Numbered from the stretch's first letter, positions 27,947 to 38,092 are shown. The stretch: DNA of 48,991 nt from Candidatus Moraniibacteriota bacterium (GCA_013334765.1 JAAXWW010000007.1:1-48991); one strand, 5' to 3'. Translations and numbers: made by a program. The notes: generated by a model not told the origin, from the sequence alone.

Positions 27947-29062
27947 TCAGTTCAATTTGATCCTGACGATCTCGGGCGTGTTCCCGGTGCGCATCGGGGG
28001 TCCCCAGGTGCCGGTTCCGTTGGTAGTATATATCGAATAGTCGCCTTCGGTGTTCAGGCCGTAATAGTATTTTCCATAGATCATTTCGGCGATGAAACCG
28101 AAGGGGAACAGCTGTCCTTTATGGGTGTGTCCCGAAAGCTGGAGATTCACTCCGAAATCCTTGAACTGACTGATATCGCTCGGAGCATGATAGAGAAGAA
28201 CGGTCGGCAGCCCTTTTTGGAAATTTTCCATGGAGGCGAATGCTTTCGGGATATCCTTCTTTCCTTCGCGTTCCGGATAGCTGAGCCCTATGATCTGAAG
28301 CCCGCCGACATTCTCGGTCTCATCGTTCAGTATCCTTATATTAGGCGTTTCACCGAGCGTTTCGAAGGTCCTTTTGACTCCGAGATATGTCTCATGGTTT
28401 CCGGTGATGAAGAATGTGCCATAGCGCGGTTTCAGGTCTGAAAGAGGCAAAGTCAGGTGTTCCAGGTTGCCGTCCATCCCGTCGAAAAGATCGCCGGTGA
28501 TGACCACCAGATCCGGCTTGAGCCCATTCACTTCCTTCACGACTTTTTCCAGGAATGCTTTCCGATAGATATGGCCCAGGTGGACATCGGAAAGCTGGAC
28601 GATAGTCTTCCCTTTCCAATTTTCCGGGAGATTATTGATTGTCACGGAGATATCCTTCACCCGCGGATGGAAAGCGTTATATATCCCGTATGCCGCATAG
28701 CAAGCGGACATGAAAAGCAACAGGGCGAAGAGGCGGCCGATCGGGAGGGATAATCCGAAAAAATCGCTGGCATGGAAAAAGATCCAGCCGAGCAGCATGG
28801 CCAGGAGGAAGTTTATGAGCAGTCCGACCCATGTTCCGGACGCGATATATATCGCCCGGCTCAACGGTGTGTCGATGAAATGAGTGACGAAAGACGACAC
28901 GACGAAACTTGCAGCCAGGACTCCGAGCGCCGTGCCGATGATTATCCTTGCCAGCGGGCTTTGGATCGCGAACAGCTTTATCAGGGAGAAATACAGCAGG
29001 AAATGCGCGCCGAAAAACGAGGCGAGGATAAGTATCAGGAATAGGATCATTTTTGTTGCCAT
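27947..29062 (-). CDS. Membrane-anchored calcineurin-like metallophosphoesterase
   Basis: N-terminal TM helices; VQLSDVHLGH, VITGDLFDG, FITGNHETYLG, LQLSGHTHKGQLFP. Confidence 0.92.
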   Translation of the reverse strand: MATKMILFLILILASFFGAHFLLYFSLIKLFAIQSPLARIIIGTALGVLAASFVVSSFVTHFIDTPLSRAIYIASGTWVGLLINFLLAMLLGWIFFHASDFFGLSLPIGRLFALLLFMSACYAAYGIYNAFHPRVKDISVTINNLPENWKGKTIVQLSDVHLGHIYRKAFLEKVVKEVNGLKPDLVVITGDLFDGMDGNLEHLTLPLSDLKPRYGTFFITGNHETYLGVKRTFETLGETPNIRILNDETENVGGLQIIGLSYPEREGKKDIPKAFASMENFQKGLPTVLLYHAPSDISQFKDFGVNLQLSGHTHKGQLFPFGFIAEMIYGKYYYGLNTEGDYSIYTTNGTGTWGPPMRTGNTPEIVRIKLN

Positions 29063-29113
29063 ATTAGTTGTGTCTTATGGGATATATCCAATCATAGCAT
29101 CTCGGAGCCATAA

Positions 29114-29145
29114 AAAAATCCCTCCCGCTAAGCGGGAGGGATTTT
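29114..29145. terminator. Terminator after RRM gene
   Basis: AAAAATCCCTCCCGCTaAGCGGGAGGGATTTTT. Confidence 0.88.
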
Positions 29146-29161
29146 TCTCAAAAAGACAGTA

Positions 29162-29476
29162 TTAGTATCTTCTTCCTCCGCGATCGTTGTTGTCCCTTCT
29201 TCCGAATCCGCCAGTCCTAGGACGTTCCTCCATCGGGCGAGCTTCATTGACAGTCAGGCTTCTTCCTTCGAGCTCTTTTCCATTGAACATTTCAATAGCT
29301 TTCTGAGCTTCTTCGTCGGAAGACATTTCAACGAATCCGAATCCTTTGGATCTTCCAGTCATCTTGTCGATGATGATAGCAGCTGATTCGACTGAACCGG
29401 CTTCCTGGAAAGTGCTCTTCAGGGTATCTTCGGAAGTATTGTAGGAGAGTCCTCCTACATACAGTTTCTTTGCCAT
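29162..29476 (-). CDS. RRM-domain RNA-binding protein with Gly/Arg-rich tail
   Basis: KLYVGGLSYNTSEDTLKSTFQEAG...GRSKGFGFVEM: RNP2 and RNP1. Confidence 0.93.
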   Translation of the reverse strand: MAKKLYVGGLSYNTSEDTLKSTFQEAGSVESAAIIIDKMTGRSKGFGFVEMSSDEEAQKAIEMFNGKELEGRSLTVNEARPMEERPRTGGFGRRDNNDRGGRRY

Positions 29477-29609
29477 ATTTTTCCTTGCATAAATTAATCG
29501 AGTAAGCCGACCTCTCTTATCTCTTTTTTCTTGTTGCATATCTCTACGCAAGGAAAGGAAAACAAGAAACTTACTTTTCAGCTAATCCTACACCATTTTC
29601 CAAAAAAAG

Positions 29610-30863
29610 TCAAGAGCTGGATCTGGCGGCGCTTTCGCCGGCGGCTCGTCCGGTCGACCAGGCGATCTGGAGGTTGTATCCGCCAGTCGGCCCGTCAAGG
29701 TCGAGAATCTCTCCCGTCAGGAAGAGATTCGGGACTATTTTCGACCTCATGGTCCTGGGATCGACCTCTTTGAGGCTGACTCCGCCTCCGGTGACCATGG
29801 CGGAATCGAATCCCATGACGCCCTCGATGTTCAATCGGAAACCTTTCAAGAGATTCGTTATCCTGCGCCTCTCTTCTTTCGTGACCAGGTTTATCTTCTT
29901 ATCCGGGTCTATCTGGAGAAGGCCGGGAACGACAGCTGCCAGTTTGTCGGGCATGAAATCGGCGATATGGTTCTTGAGATCCTTATTGGAATTGTCCCTG
30001 AAGCCGTCTTGGATCATCTTGTCCAATTCGTCATGCGTCTCATCCGGATGCGTGTCTATTTCAACGGAAGTTTTCCCTTCTCTCAGGATTTCTCCGATAG
30101 CTTTGCTCATATTGAGAATCATAGGACCGCTCAGCCCGAAGTGGGTGAAGATCATCTCGCCGCGCTTTTCCAGTTTCTTGTTCCCATCCTGCATTATCCT
30201 TACTGAGACGTCATTGAAGCTCAACCCCTGAAGGCTCTGGGTGACGTCGCCTTTTATCCGTATGGGCGAGAGAGCGGGTGCGGGCGGAATGACAGTATGC
30301 CCCATGTCCTTGGCCCAGAAATATCCGGCACCGGTCGAGCCTGTCGCGGGATATGACTTTCCTCCTGTCGAAAGGATGAAATTGCTTGCCAGGATATTCC
30401 TGTCTTCCAATCTGACGCTTTCGATCAGGCTGTCTTTCAGATCAAATCCCAGGACTTCTTTTCCGGTGATGATTTCAACGCCGTTCCTTCTGAGATATAT
30501 GGTCAGCGCGTCGATGACATCGCTGGCTCTGCCGGAAGAAGCGAATACCTTGCCGTTTTCCTCGACTCTCGTCTTGACTTTCAGCTCAGCCAGAAAATCG
30601 ATGACTTCTTGGGGCCCGAACGAATAGAGGGACGAAAAAAGGAATTTGCCGTTCCTGCCCAGCTTTTCTGCCAGGTTTTCCGTGTGGAGGCTTATGTTGG
30701 TGATATTGCAGCGTCCGCCGCCGGTCATGAGCAGCTTTTTGCCGAGGAATATGTTCTTTTCGATCAGGACGACTTTGGCTCCAAGCTCCGCGGCGCGACC
30801 GGCTGCCATCATGCCGCTGGCTCCGCCGCCGATGACAGCGATGTCGAATTTCTGCTGGTTCAT
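29610..30863 (-). CDS. FAD-dependent oxidoreductase, HI0933/YhiN-like
   Basis: FDIAVIGGGASGMMAAGRAAELGAKVVLIEKN, GGGRCNITN, TGEILDLDGPTGGYNLQIAWSTGRAAG. Confidence 0.92.
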   Translation of the reverse strand: MNQQKFDIAVIGGGASGMMAAGRAAELGAKVVLIEKNIFLGKKLLMTGGGRCNITNISLHTENLAEKLGRNGKFLFSSLYSFGPQEVIDFLAELKVKTRVEENGKVFASSGRASDVIDALTIYLRRNGVEIITGKEVLGFDLKDSLIESVRLEDRNILASNFILSTGGKSYPATGSTGAGYFWAKDMGHTVIPPAPALSPIRIKGDVTQSLQGLSFNDVSVRIMQDGNKKLEKRGEMIFTHFGLSGPMILNMSKAIGEILREGKTSVEIDTHPDETHDELDKMIQDGFRDNSNKDLKNHIADFMPDKLAAVVPGLLQIDPDKKINLVTKEERRRITNLLKGFRLNIEGVMGFDSAMVTGGGVSLKEVDPRTMRSKIVPNLFLTGEILDLDGPTGGYNLQIAWSTGRAAGESAARSSS

Positions 30864-31015
30864 AGATATGCGATTAAGTTACCTCGTATTAAAGCATGGG
30901 GATGAGGATTAGTCCATAGGGGCGGTCTTTACAAATAACAATAGGGGGATATAATTATCCAGGTGAGCTAGGGCAAGTCCCGGTTCATTTTATTTTGTTT
31001 TTAATCAGAACGGTT

Positions 31016-31426
31016 ATGGAAAAAAAGAAAAAGGAAACGGAAACGGAAGAAGTGAAGCTGAAAGTCAAAAAATCATCAGCCGGCCTCGGGCTTTTCGCTG
31101 ATGCGCCGATCGGGAAAGGACAATTCGTTATTGAATATACTGGAGAGCTCATCGCTAACGCCGAAGCCGACAGGCGCGGTGGGAAATATCTCTTCAATAT
31201 CAACTCCAAATGGACGGTGGACGGCAAGGGCCGCGACAACACCGCGCGCTATATCAATCACTCCTGCAAACCGAACTGCGAAGTGGAAACCAAAGGCAAC
31301 AGGATCTTCATCTGTGCCATAAAGGATATCCCGGCAGGCGAGGAGCTCAGCTATGACTATGGCGAGGAATATTTCGACGAGCTCATAAAACCTGCTGGCT
31401 GCCGCTGCGCGGGATGCAGGCATTGA
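31016..31426 (+). CDS. SET-domain protein
   Basis: SSAGLGLFADAPIGKGQFVIEYTGELI, ARYINHSCKPNCEVE, ELSYDYGEEYF, C-terminal CRCAGC. Confidence 0.93.
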   Translation: MEKKKKETETEEVKLKVKKSSAGLGLFADAPIGKGQFVIEYTGELIANAEADRRGGKYLFNINSKWTVDGKGRDNTARYINHSCKPNCEVETKGNRIFICAIKDIPAGEELSYDYGEEYFDELIKPAGCRCAGCRH

Positions 31427-31451
31427 CAAAACCGTTTTGGCGTGCTAGCAT
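31423..31451 (+). promoter_or_regulatory. Promoter TTGACA-N17-TAGCAT for the helicase
   Basis: -35 overlaps the SET-gene stop codon. Confidence 0.65.
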
Positions 31452-31529
31452 AGCCTTTTATGTTAATACTTCTTCTTTCGGGTCTCGAGTATATGAACAT
31501 AAAAGCTTAATCATTATGTTCAATACTCA

Positions 31530-32732
31530 ATGTATAAAAAGAACAGCAACGGGCGTCCTTCGCGTCCGGCAAGCGCCTTTAGAGGCGGACGGAGGAATAA
31601 TAGCGGCGGGGGACGGAAATCCTTCGGTGCAGTCATCGATGTCAATAAGTTCATCAACAAGGCGGTTGTTACCGAGCCTGAGGATGAATATGTGCCTAAG
31701 CACAAGTTCAATGACTTCAATATAAAAGACGTCATCAAGCGGACCATCGCCAGCCGCGGATATATCGATCCGACTCCGATTCAGGACCAGATCATCCCGG
31801 AAATCCTGGCCGGGCGCGACGTCATCGGGCTCGCTGACACAGGAACCGGAAAGACAGCCGCTTTCCTCATTCCGATAATCAACAAGATATTGGAAAACGG
31901 TAGGGCTAAGGCTATCATCATAACGCCTACTCGTGAGTTGGCGACGCAGATCCAGGACGAATTCGTGGAACTCGCAAGAGGACTCAATATCTATTCCATA
32001 TCCTTGGTCGGGGGAGTGAATATCCAGCGCCAGATCAACCAGCTTCGCTCAAGGCATAATGTCATTATCGGAACACCGGGACGCCTCAAGGACCTCATAT
32101 CCAGAAAAGCTCTCAATCTTTCCGATTTCGGCAATGTGGTCCTGGATGAAGCGGACAGGATGCTCGATATGGGTTTTATCAACGACGTGAAAGCCTTGCT
32201 TTCGATGCTTTCCAAGAACAGGCAGACGATGCTTTTCTCAGCGACGCTTTCTCCGGAAATAAAGAATCTGGTGAATACTTTCTTGACCGATCCGGTGAAC
32301 GTCTCGATCAAGAGCCGCGAAACATCGAAGAATGTCGATCAGGACGTGGTGAGGATCGCTCACGGAGAAGACAAGATTGAAGTGCTGCATGATCTTCTTT
32401 CGCAAGTCGATTTCCAGAAGGTCATCATATTCACCCGCACCAAGCACGGCGCTGAAAAACTTTCCAAAAAACTGGTTGAAAAGGGATTCAAATCAGAATC
32501 GATCCATGGCAACAAGACCCAGGTCAAGAGGCAGAAGGCCTTGGATATGTTCAAGGACGACTATATCGAAATTCTGGTGGCGACCGATGTCGCTGCCCGC
32601 GGAATCGATGTGCCTAATGTCAGCCATGTCATCAACTTCGATGTCCCGGCGACATACGACGACTATATCCACCGCATCGGCAGGACAGGACGCGCCAACA
32701 ACAAGGGGATAGCTCTCACTTTCATCGGGTAG
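31530..32732 (+). CDS. DEAD-box RNA helicase
   Basis: TPIQDQIIPEILAGRDVIGLADTGTGKTAAF, TPTREL, VLDEADRMLDMGF, SATL, ATDVAARGIDVPNVSHVINFD, HRIGRTGR. Confidence 0.96.
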   Translation: MYKKNSNGRPSRPASAFRGGRRNNSGGGRKSFGAVIDVNKFINKAVVTEPEDEYVPKHKFNDFNIKDVIKRTIASRGYIDPTPIQDQIIPEILAGRDVIGLADTGTGKTAAFLIPIINKILENGRAKAIIITPTRELATQIQDEFVELARGLNIYSISLVGGVNIQRQINQLRSRHNVIIGTPGRLKDLISRKALNLSDFGNVVLDEADRMLDMGFINDVKALLSMLSKNRQTMLFSATLSPEIKNLVNTFLTDPVNVSIKSRETSKNVDQDVVRIAHGEDKIEVLHDLLSQVDFQKVIIFTRTKHGAEKLSKKLVEKGFKSESIHGNKTQVKRQKALDMFKDDYIEILVATDVAARGIDVPNVSHVINFDVPATYDDYIHRIGRTGRANNKGIALTFIG

Positions 32733-32744
32733 CCGATATATATG

Positions 32745-32779
32745 AAAAGGCGGCCGGACTTTTGTCCGCGCCGCCTTTT
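32745..32779. terminator. Terminator between convergent genes
   Basis: AAAAGGCGGCcGGACttttGTCCgcGCCGCCTTTT. Confidence 0.85.
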
Positions 32780-33050
32780 AGATTTGTTCATCGTCTAGGG
32801 CATTTCTCAATGCCTCGACATATTGCTTCCAGTGGCTCCGTAGCGATTCTACGGAGTTGCCATCAGCGGGGAATCTCCGTTCGAACTCTTTTTTACTGGC
32901 GTAATCATTGAAATATATAAGTGCCAGCAGTGAGTTGCCGGGATCTTTTTCCCTGAGCTCCTCAGCCAGTTTGATGGCGGTTTCCACCAGCCAGGCGGTA
33001 GTCTCCCCCGTTGCTGTCTGTTGGATCAGGTAGTCTATCTCCATTGCCAT
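32778..33050 (-). CDS. Hypothetical protein
   Basis: 90-aa ORF downstream of AGGGGTTCCCaATG. Confidence 0.55.
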   Translation of the reverse strand: MAMEIDYLIQQTATGETTAWLVETAIKLAEELREKDPGNSLLALIYFNDYASKKEFERRFPADGNSVESLRSHWKQYVEALRNALDDEQI

Positions 33051-33097
33051 TGGGAACCCCTCTGTTTTTCTAAAGAGTTGCTTTTAGGTAGGACTAC

Positions 33098-34549
33098 CTA
33101 TTCCTCCAAGTCCAGAATCTGATCGATCCTGACCTGATCCACGAATTCCGGGACATGGCTCACGAGGATCATGGCGCCTTCATATTGATCGAGCGCCTTG
33201 GCAATCACGGGCAAATGGCGGAAATTGATGTGGTTGGTCGGCTCATCGAGGATGAGCAGTCCCGGTTCCGAAAGAACCAGCTGCGCGAAGGCGACCAATC
33301 CCTTCTGTCCTTCCGAAAGGTTTCCTATTTTTGTCGATATGATTTCTTTGGTGAGCAGGAATCCGGCTGCGACGGATCTGAGCTTCTCTTCGTCATCTCC
33401 CTTCATTGCTTTCCTAAGCGATTCATATACTGTGTCTTCGAAATCCAATGTTGAGAAATCCTGGCGATAATATCCTATTTTCACTCCTTCAGCCACTTCG
33501 GAACCCTCCGCTTTTCCGGTTGCCAATGATTCGATGAGGGTGCTCTTGCCGATCCCGTTCGGTCCCTTGATAAGCAGATGCTCTTTTTTCCTGAGAACGA
33601 CTTTCCTTTCTTTTTTCACGAGCTCATGGCTCTGCATGATAGAAAATGAAGAGATAGTGAGAATCGGTCCGACAAGGTCGGGTTGCGACGGGATTTCGAA
33701 ATCGCGGATCGCTTTGTCTTCACGGCGCACGTCAACCTTGGATGCTTCCATTTCTTCCGCTTTGGTTCTCATCTTTCTTGCCACCAGCCTCATCTTGCCA
33801 CCTTTATTGGCGAAGAAGTTGGCCTTTTCTTTGTTGGCGATAATCTCCTTTTCATATTGGGCGTTCTTGCGCCTTTCCTTTTCGATCTGGGCAGCAATTT
33901 CTTCGACCACGGTATAGTAGTCGCCGACATACTGGTCGGTCTTGTGGGTGAAGACATCCAGATAGATGACACCATCTGTGAAGGCGTTCAGGAAATCGGC
34001 GTCATGGGAAATGACGATGGCGGTCTTGTCATACATCATCAGGAATCCGGTGAGGTGTTCGATGCCAGCCTTGTCCAGATTATTGGTCGGTTCGTCGAGA
34101 ATGAGGATATCCGGATCCTGGATGAGCGCGGAGGCGAGGAGCAGCCTAGCCTGCTGTCCACCGGAAAAAGTCTTTATGATCTTGTCATGCGGAGCTTTCA
34201 AATTCACTATCTCAAGAACGTCATCTATTTTCGGATCGATGTTATATATTTTTTCGGAAAAGCATTTCTCGAAGAATTCCTTGACAGTGATCTCCATATC
34301 CTCGCGGGGAATGACCTGCTTGGCATAGGCGATTTTCAATTTAGGATCAACGAAGATGGACCCGCTTCCGGGTTTCATCTCTCCGGTTATCATATTGAGG
34401 ATAGTGCTTTTCCCGGCGCCGTTCTGACCCATGAGGGTGATCCTGGTCCCTTTCCTGATGGCGAAAGACGCCTCATCCAGGATGGGCTTTTCTCGGGAAT
34501 ATTCAAAAGAGACATTATTGAACCTGATTACTACGTCGTCGTTTGCCAT
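33098..34549 (-). CDS. ABC-F family ATPase
   Basis: Two ABC cassettes (GQNGAGKST, FSGGQQARL, LILDEPTNNLD; GPNGIGKST, LSEGQKGL, LILDEPTNHI) with charged linker. Confidence 0.92.
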   Translation of the reverse strand: MANDDVVIRFNNVSFEYSREKPILDEASFAIRKGTRITLMGQNGAGKSTILNMITGEMKPGSGSIFVDPKLKIAYAKQVIPREDMEITVKEFFEKCFSEKIYNIDPKIDDVLEIVNLKAPHDKIIKTFSGGQQARLLLASALIQDPDILILDEPTNNLDKAGIEHLTGFLMMYDKTAIVISHDADFLNAFTDGVIYLDVFTHKTDQYVGDYYTVVEEIAAQIEKERRKNAQYEKEIIANKEKANFFANKGGKMRLVARKMRTKAEEMEASKVDVRREDKAIRDFEIPSQPDLVGPILTISSFSIMQSHELVKKERKVVLRKKEHLLIKGPNGIGKSTLIESLATGKAEGSEVAEGVKIGYYRQDFSTLDFEDTVYESLRKAMKGDDEEKLRSVAAGFLLTKEIISTKIGNLSEGQKGLVAFAQLVLSEPGLLILDEPTNHINFRHLPVIAKALDQYEGAMILVSHVPEFVDQVRIDQILDLEE

Positions 34550-34632
34550 ATGATTGGTGTGAATATAACAAAACCTATCTTAACCTATATTTTCGAATTT
34601 GGGAAGAGGGGAAAGGTTTGAGACTGAATCAT

Positions 34633-34661
34633 TTGACAAAAACACTAAAAAGTGCTATACT
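34633..34661 (+). promoter_or_regulatory. Promoter TTGACA-N17-TATACT
   Basis: Exact -35, near-consensus -10. Confidence 0.7.
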
Positions 34662-34695
34662 GCCATGCTATAGATAATCAGTAATTTCAAATATC

Positions 34696-35250
34696 ATGTT
34701 GGACAAGGAAATCGACGATTTGAAAGATGAGATCATAAAGAGCTATGTCGATGATGATCTTCAGGCTACAATCGTATTTCTTGGCTGGCTGGCGGACAAG
34801 ATCGTCAATTCCACCAGGAACGTCGACGCGCAGGCCAATATCGTCATGGGTCTTTCGACTGGTATTTTCGTCTTGGCAGTCAATGAGATATCCTCTTCAG
34901 ATAGGTTTTATTTCACATTGATGTTTGCTGCCGCATTTTCGGCGGTGAGCGCCGTTATCGCGCTTCTGGCAATCCGTCCGCTTTCTGTAATGCTCAAGAA
35001 CGGGCATGAGGAAAGCATGTTCTTCACCCGCAAGATTTCCAGCTTCCCATCGGCGAAGAAATACTCGGAAGAGCTCATCAAGATACTCAAGACCGATGAC
35101 GAGATCTTCTATCAGTACGGGATGGAGATCTATAACCTGTCCAAATATTACTATCGTCCGAAACGCAATCTCTATGCCATCGCGAGGAATATCTTTCTTT
35201 TGGGGGCGGTCGTGAGCATAATATCCATCTTCATAGAGCTTCATCTCTAG
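34696..35250 (+). CDS. Membrane protein resembling Pycsar-effector (DUF5706-like) family
   Basis: VDAQANIVMGLSTGIFVLAV and FTLMFAAAFSAVSAVIALLAIRP TM segments, cytoplasmic region, KRNLYAIARNIFLLGAVVSIISIFIEL third TM. Confidence 0.55.
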   Translation: MLDKEIDDLKDEIIKSYVDDDLQATIVFLGWLADKIVNSTRNVDAQANIVMGLSTGIFVLAVNEISSSDRFYFTLMFAAAFSAVSAVIALLAIRPLSVMLKNGHEESMFFTRKISSFPSAKKYSEELIKILKTDDEIFYQYGMEIYNLSKYYYRPKRNLYAIARNIFLLGAVVSIISIFIELHL

Positions 35251-35266
35251 GTTTGTCCTTTCGGGC

Positions 35267-35314
35267 GCAATAGCAAAAAATCACGGCGAATGGGCCGTGA
35301 TTTTTTGCTATTGC
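35267..35314. terminator. Bidirectional terminator, perfect 21-bp stem
   Basis: GCAATAGCAAAAAATCACGGC-gaatgg-GCCGTGATTTTTTGCTATTGC. Confidence 0.92.
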
Positions 35315-36120
35315 CTGCTGACTGAAATCATCGCCTTTTTCAAATCGCCAACGGGAATAGCGGGAATGTCGGGACCGCTCGGATATTCCCAGATAGCATC
35401 GAAAAGAACGCGCTCTTTGTATCGGTATCCTGCTCCGTTCCTGGTTCCAGGGTCGTTGGTGGCGAATTCTTTCGCAGCTGCGTCGTATCCGGTTATGACC
35501 AGCATGTGAGCGATCGGGCCTGGCGCGGTATAGTTCGGGTTGTGAAGCGCTTGCCCGAAGGCGGGGACGATGACCAGATTCCCTTGGCTGAGCGAATATT
35601 TCATGTCCGAGAGCGTGATGCCTTCTTTTGCGAAAGCCGGTTCATGCCTGAAATATTCCCTGAAGATCTTTTGCATCTTGGAAACGTCCGTGTCGGCGTT
35701 ATATCCGAAAGATTTGTTTTCAAAATCGACGATATCCTCTATCCGAGTTTTCGCGTCAGCGGGCGTGATGGTTTTTTCTCCGTGGATCCAGCCCATTGCC
35801 ATCACGATCGAGGCTTCTTCGCAGGCATTCTGGAAAATAGGATCGCTCCAATTCGCAAAAGGTGCCTGGACGATGAAAGGAACATCCAGTTTGATCGTGC
35901 TGGATACTGAACTTGAAGATACGCTGGATGACTGACCGGACGGGCTGTCGAAAGAGGCGGAAGCGCTTTGTTTTTCAGCCCTTATTGAAGCTGAGGATGG
36001 CTCCGGAATATCGCTAGCTGACTGGCTTATGGCATCCTGTTTGTCCTGGCGCATGGCAAAAAGATATCCAGCGGAAAGGATGGCTATCCCGGTCGTTATC
36101 AATAGAAGTTTCCTTTTCAT
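35308..36120 (-). CDS. C39-like peptidase with N-terminal membrane anchor
   Basis: LDVPFIVQAPFANWSDPIFQNACEEASIVMAMGW...PIAHMLVITGYD...NDPGTRNGAGYRY. Confidence 0.82.
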   Translation of the reverse strand: MKRKLLLITTGIAILSAGYLFAMRQDKQDAISQSASDIPEPSSASIRAEKQSASASFDSPSGQSSSVSSSSVSSTIKLDVPFIVQAPFANWSDPIFQNACEEASIVMAMGWIHGEKTITPADAKTRIEDIVDFENKSFGYNADTDVSKMQKIFREYFRHEPAFAKEGITLSDMKYSLSQGNLVIVPAFGQALHNPNYTAPGPIAHMLVITGYDAAAKEFATNDPGTRNGAGYRYKERVLFDAIWEYPSGPDIPAIPVGDLKKAMISVSRQ

Positions 36121-36281
36121 CAGCTGTTCTTGATGGCGTAATTATAGCTATGAAAATCAAAAACCCAAAATCATAATTTCAAACCAAATCAAAAACCCAA
36201 AAAGCTTGGATCTGGAATATTGCAGCATTAGGATTTCGGGCTTGATTTTGGTTTTGGATTTTGAAGTTCGGTTTTTCTAGA

Positions 36282-36821
36282 CTATTTGATCGACACCACT
36301 TCGATATCGAAGACGAGGGTCGCGTTCGGAGGAATGACTCCGCCGGCTCCGGCTGCCCCGTATCCCATGTCCGACGGGATGGTGAGGGTTCTTTTTTCCC
36401 CGACTTTGGCTCCGAGAAGGCCCTGATCCCAGCCTTTGATGACCTGCCCGGCTCCGACTGTGAAAGCGAAGGGCTCATTGTTGCGTTTCGACGTTGAATC
36501 AAACACGGTTCCATCGGTCAGTTTCCCGGTATACTGCACGGAAACGGTGTCTCCGGCTTTCACCTCGCGGTCTCCGGTTCCCGGCTGGGTGGTCTTGATT
36601 TCGAGTTCCATAATTTTTTTTGTTGAATTATTAGCGTTGTTATTGGAATCAGCGTTGGCATCGCCTTGCGGCAGCGGCTGAATATCCGCCTTTTGGTCGC
36701 TTAGCGACTGAGGCTGGGTCTGCGGCTGAGAAGGCGCTTTTACTGTGTCCTGTTGGTCCGAGCAGCCTGTCAGAATGGATATTCCCAAGGCCAACGTTGC
36801 GAGAGCAATATATTTTTTCAT
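36282..36821 (-). CDS. FKBP-type peptidyl-prolyl isomerase lipoprotein
   Basis: Lipobox [25 protein letters not shown]...[49 protein letters not shown]. Confidence 0.94.
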   Translation of the reverse strand: MKKYIALATLALGISILTGCSDQQDTVKAPSQPQTQPQSLSDQKADIQPLPQGDANADSNNNANNSTKKIMELEIKTTQPGTGDREVKAGDTVSVQYTGKLTDGTVFDSTSKRNNEPFAFTVGAGQVIKGWDQGLLGAKVGEKRTLTIPSDMGYGAAGAGGVIPPNATLVFDIEVVSIK

Positions 36822-36883
36822 ATTTTGCATCTAGTTATTACAAGATACAGTTTAGCATAAAATACTGTTGTTCCTAATGCAGC

Positions 36884-38092
36884 CTATTTTCCAAGTATCT
36901 TGAACATTTCTGGGTCGGTTTCCCCGTCGATCTTGAAGATGCTTATTCCGCCAAGGCCGATTTTCTTGGCGATATCGATCTTGCCGCTTATCGAATCCGC
37001 ATCTTCGAAGGTCACGACATGTTCGCCGTCAGCGGTTCTGTATGTGAACGAAAGCTCTCCTCCTTCGGTTCTTACCGGAGTCGCACTGGCTGCCTTTGCC
37101 TCTTGGATAGCTTGCGGATAAGTGACGCTTCGCACCCGTTCATAATGATGACCGTTATCGGTTTTCGTGACTTGGAACTCCCAGCCGTATGTCGGGATGC
37201 CGAGCGATAGTTTTTCTGCCGGGATATATTTCAGAAAATATCCCGCAACCTCTTCAACCCATCTGTTATCGGCATTAGGGGCTTCCGGTGTTCCGCCCGG
37301 GATGTCGAACTTATTGGAGCGATAGACTTGGAAAACCTGATCATAGGCCATGATCCGGACAGTGTCGCAATAATCATTGAGGGCTTTCGGGTCATTGGCG
37401 AAGCTCATGGCGCGGATTCCGGTGAATCCGTCCGGCACCGCGTCCTGAGTGCGCGCTTCCACGGTGCAGTTCAGGGTCTTGTTTTCCGTCTGGAGTTTTT
37501 CATGAAGCTTCTGGAGGAACGAGCTGAAGCCGTCCTTGTCGGCGATGTCTTTGCCTTCGTAATCAATGTCCGCTCCGGGGAAATCATATTTTTGAAGCAT
37601 GGCATTGATAGTTTCGACGTGCTTTTCAAGAAGCGCCTGATCGGAGAATATCTTATGCATCGCTTCGGCATCTCCCCAGAGGATCGTCGGAACTACCCTG
37701 ACATTTTCCTGTCTGGCTTTTTTGAAAAGTTCCGGCCAAGGGGATTTTCCGATTCCAGCCTTATCAATCAATCTTCCCGAACCATCGACTCCGAACGCGA
37801 AGGGGTTTATTTCCGAGAACAATTGCAAACCGCTATCCAGCGATGCCGCGCCTGCATCCTTTGCCCAATATGGGATCCAGCCAGAGACGGAAAACGGAAT
37901 AACCTCGTTTTTCTCTGCCAGATTGCCATTTTCTTTCTCTTGATCAGCCTGAGCGCTTGGATCATTGCTGTCTGTTCCGATCAGCTGAATAGTCCTGTTT
38001 CTTCCGAAAAATACCAAACCAGCCGCTAGGAGAATAGCGATAAAGAGCAGCATTGATATTGAAAGAAGTGGCTTTCTCGTCATAGTTGCCAT
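36884..38092 (-). CDS. Glycoside hydrolase family 18 protein
   Basis: N-terminal TM; VSGWIPYWAK, FPGADIDYEG catalytic motif, IMAYDQVFQVY, LSLGIPTYGWEF. Confidence 0.88.
   Translation of the reverse strand: MATMTRKPLLSISMLLFIAILLAAGLVFFGRNRTIQLIGTDSNDPSAQADQEKENGNLAEKNEVIPFSVSGWIPYWAKDAGAASLDSGLQLFSEINPFAFGVDGSGRLIDKAGIGKSPWPELFKKARQENVRVVPTILWGDAEAMHKIFSDQALLEKHVETINAMLQKYDFPGADIDYEGKDIADKDGFSSFLQKLHEKLQTENKTLNCTVEARTQDAVPDGFTGIRAMSFANDPKALNDYCDTVRIMAYDQVFQVYRSNKFDIPGGTPEAPNADNRWVEEVAGYFLKYIPAEKLSLGIPTYGWEFQVTKTDNGHHYERVRSVTYPQAIQEAKAASATPVRTEGGELSFTYRTADGEHVVTFEDADSISGKIDIAKKIGLGGISIFKIDGETDPEMFKILGK

Noticed and set aside
33683-34621. 312-aa ORF 33683..34621 (+)
   Set aside because: Antisense shadow of the ABC-F gene with its conserved Walker and signature motifs.
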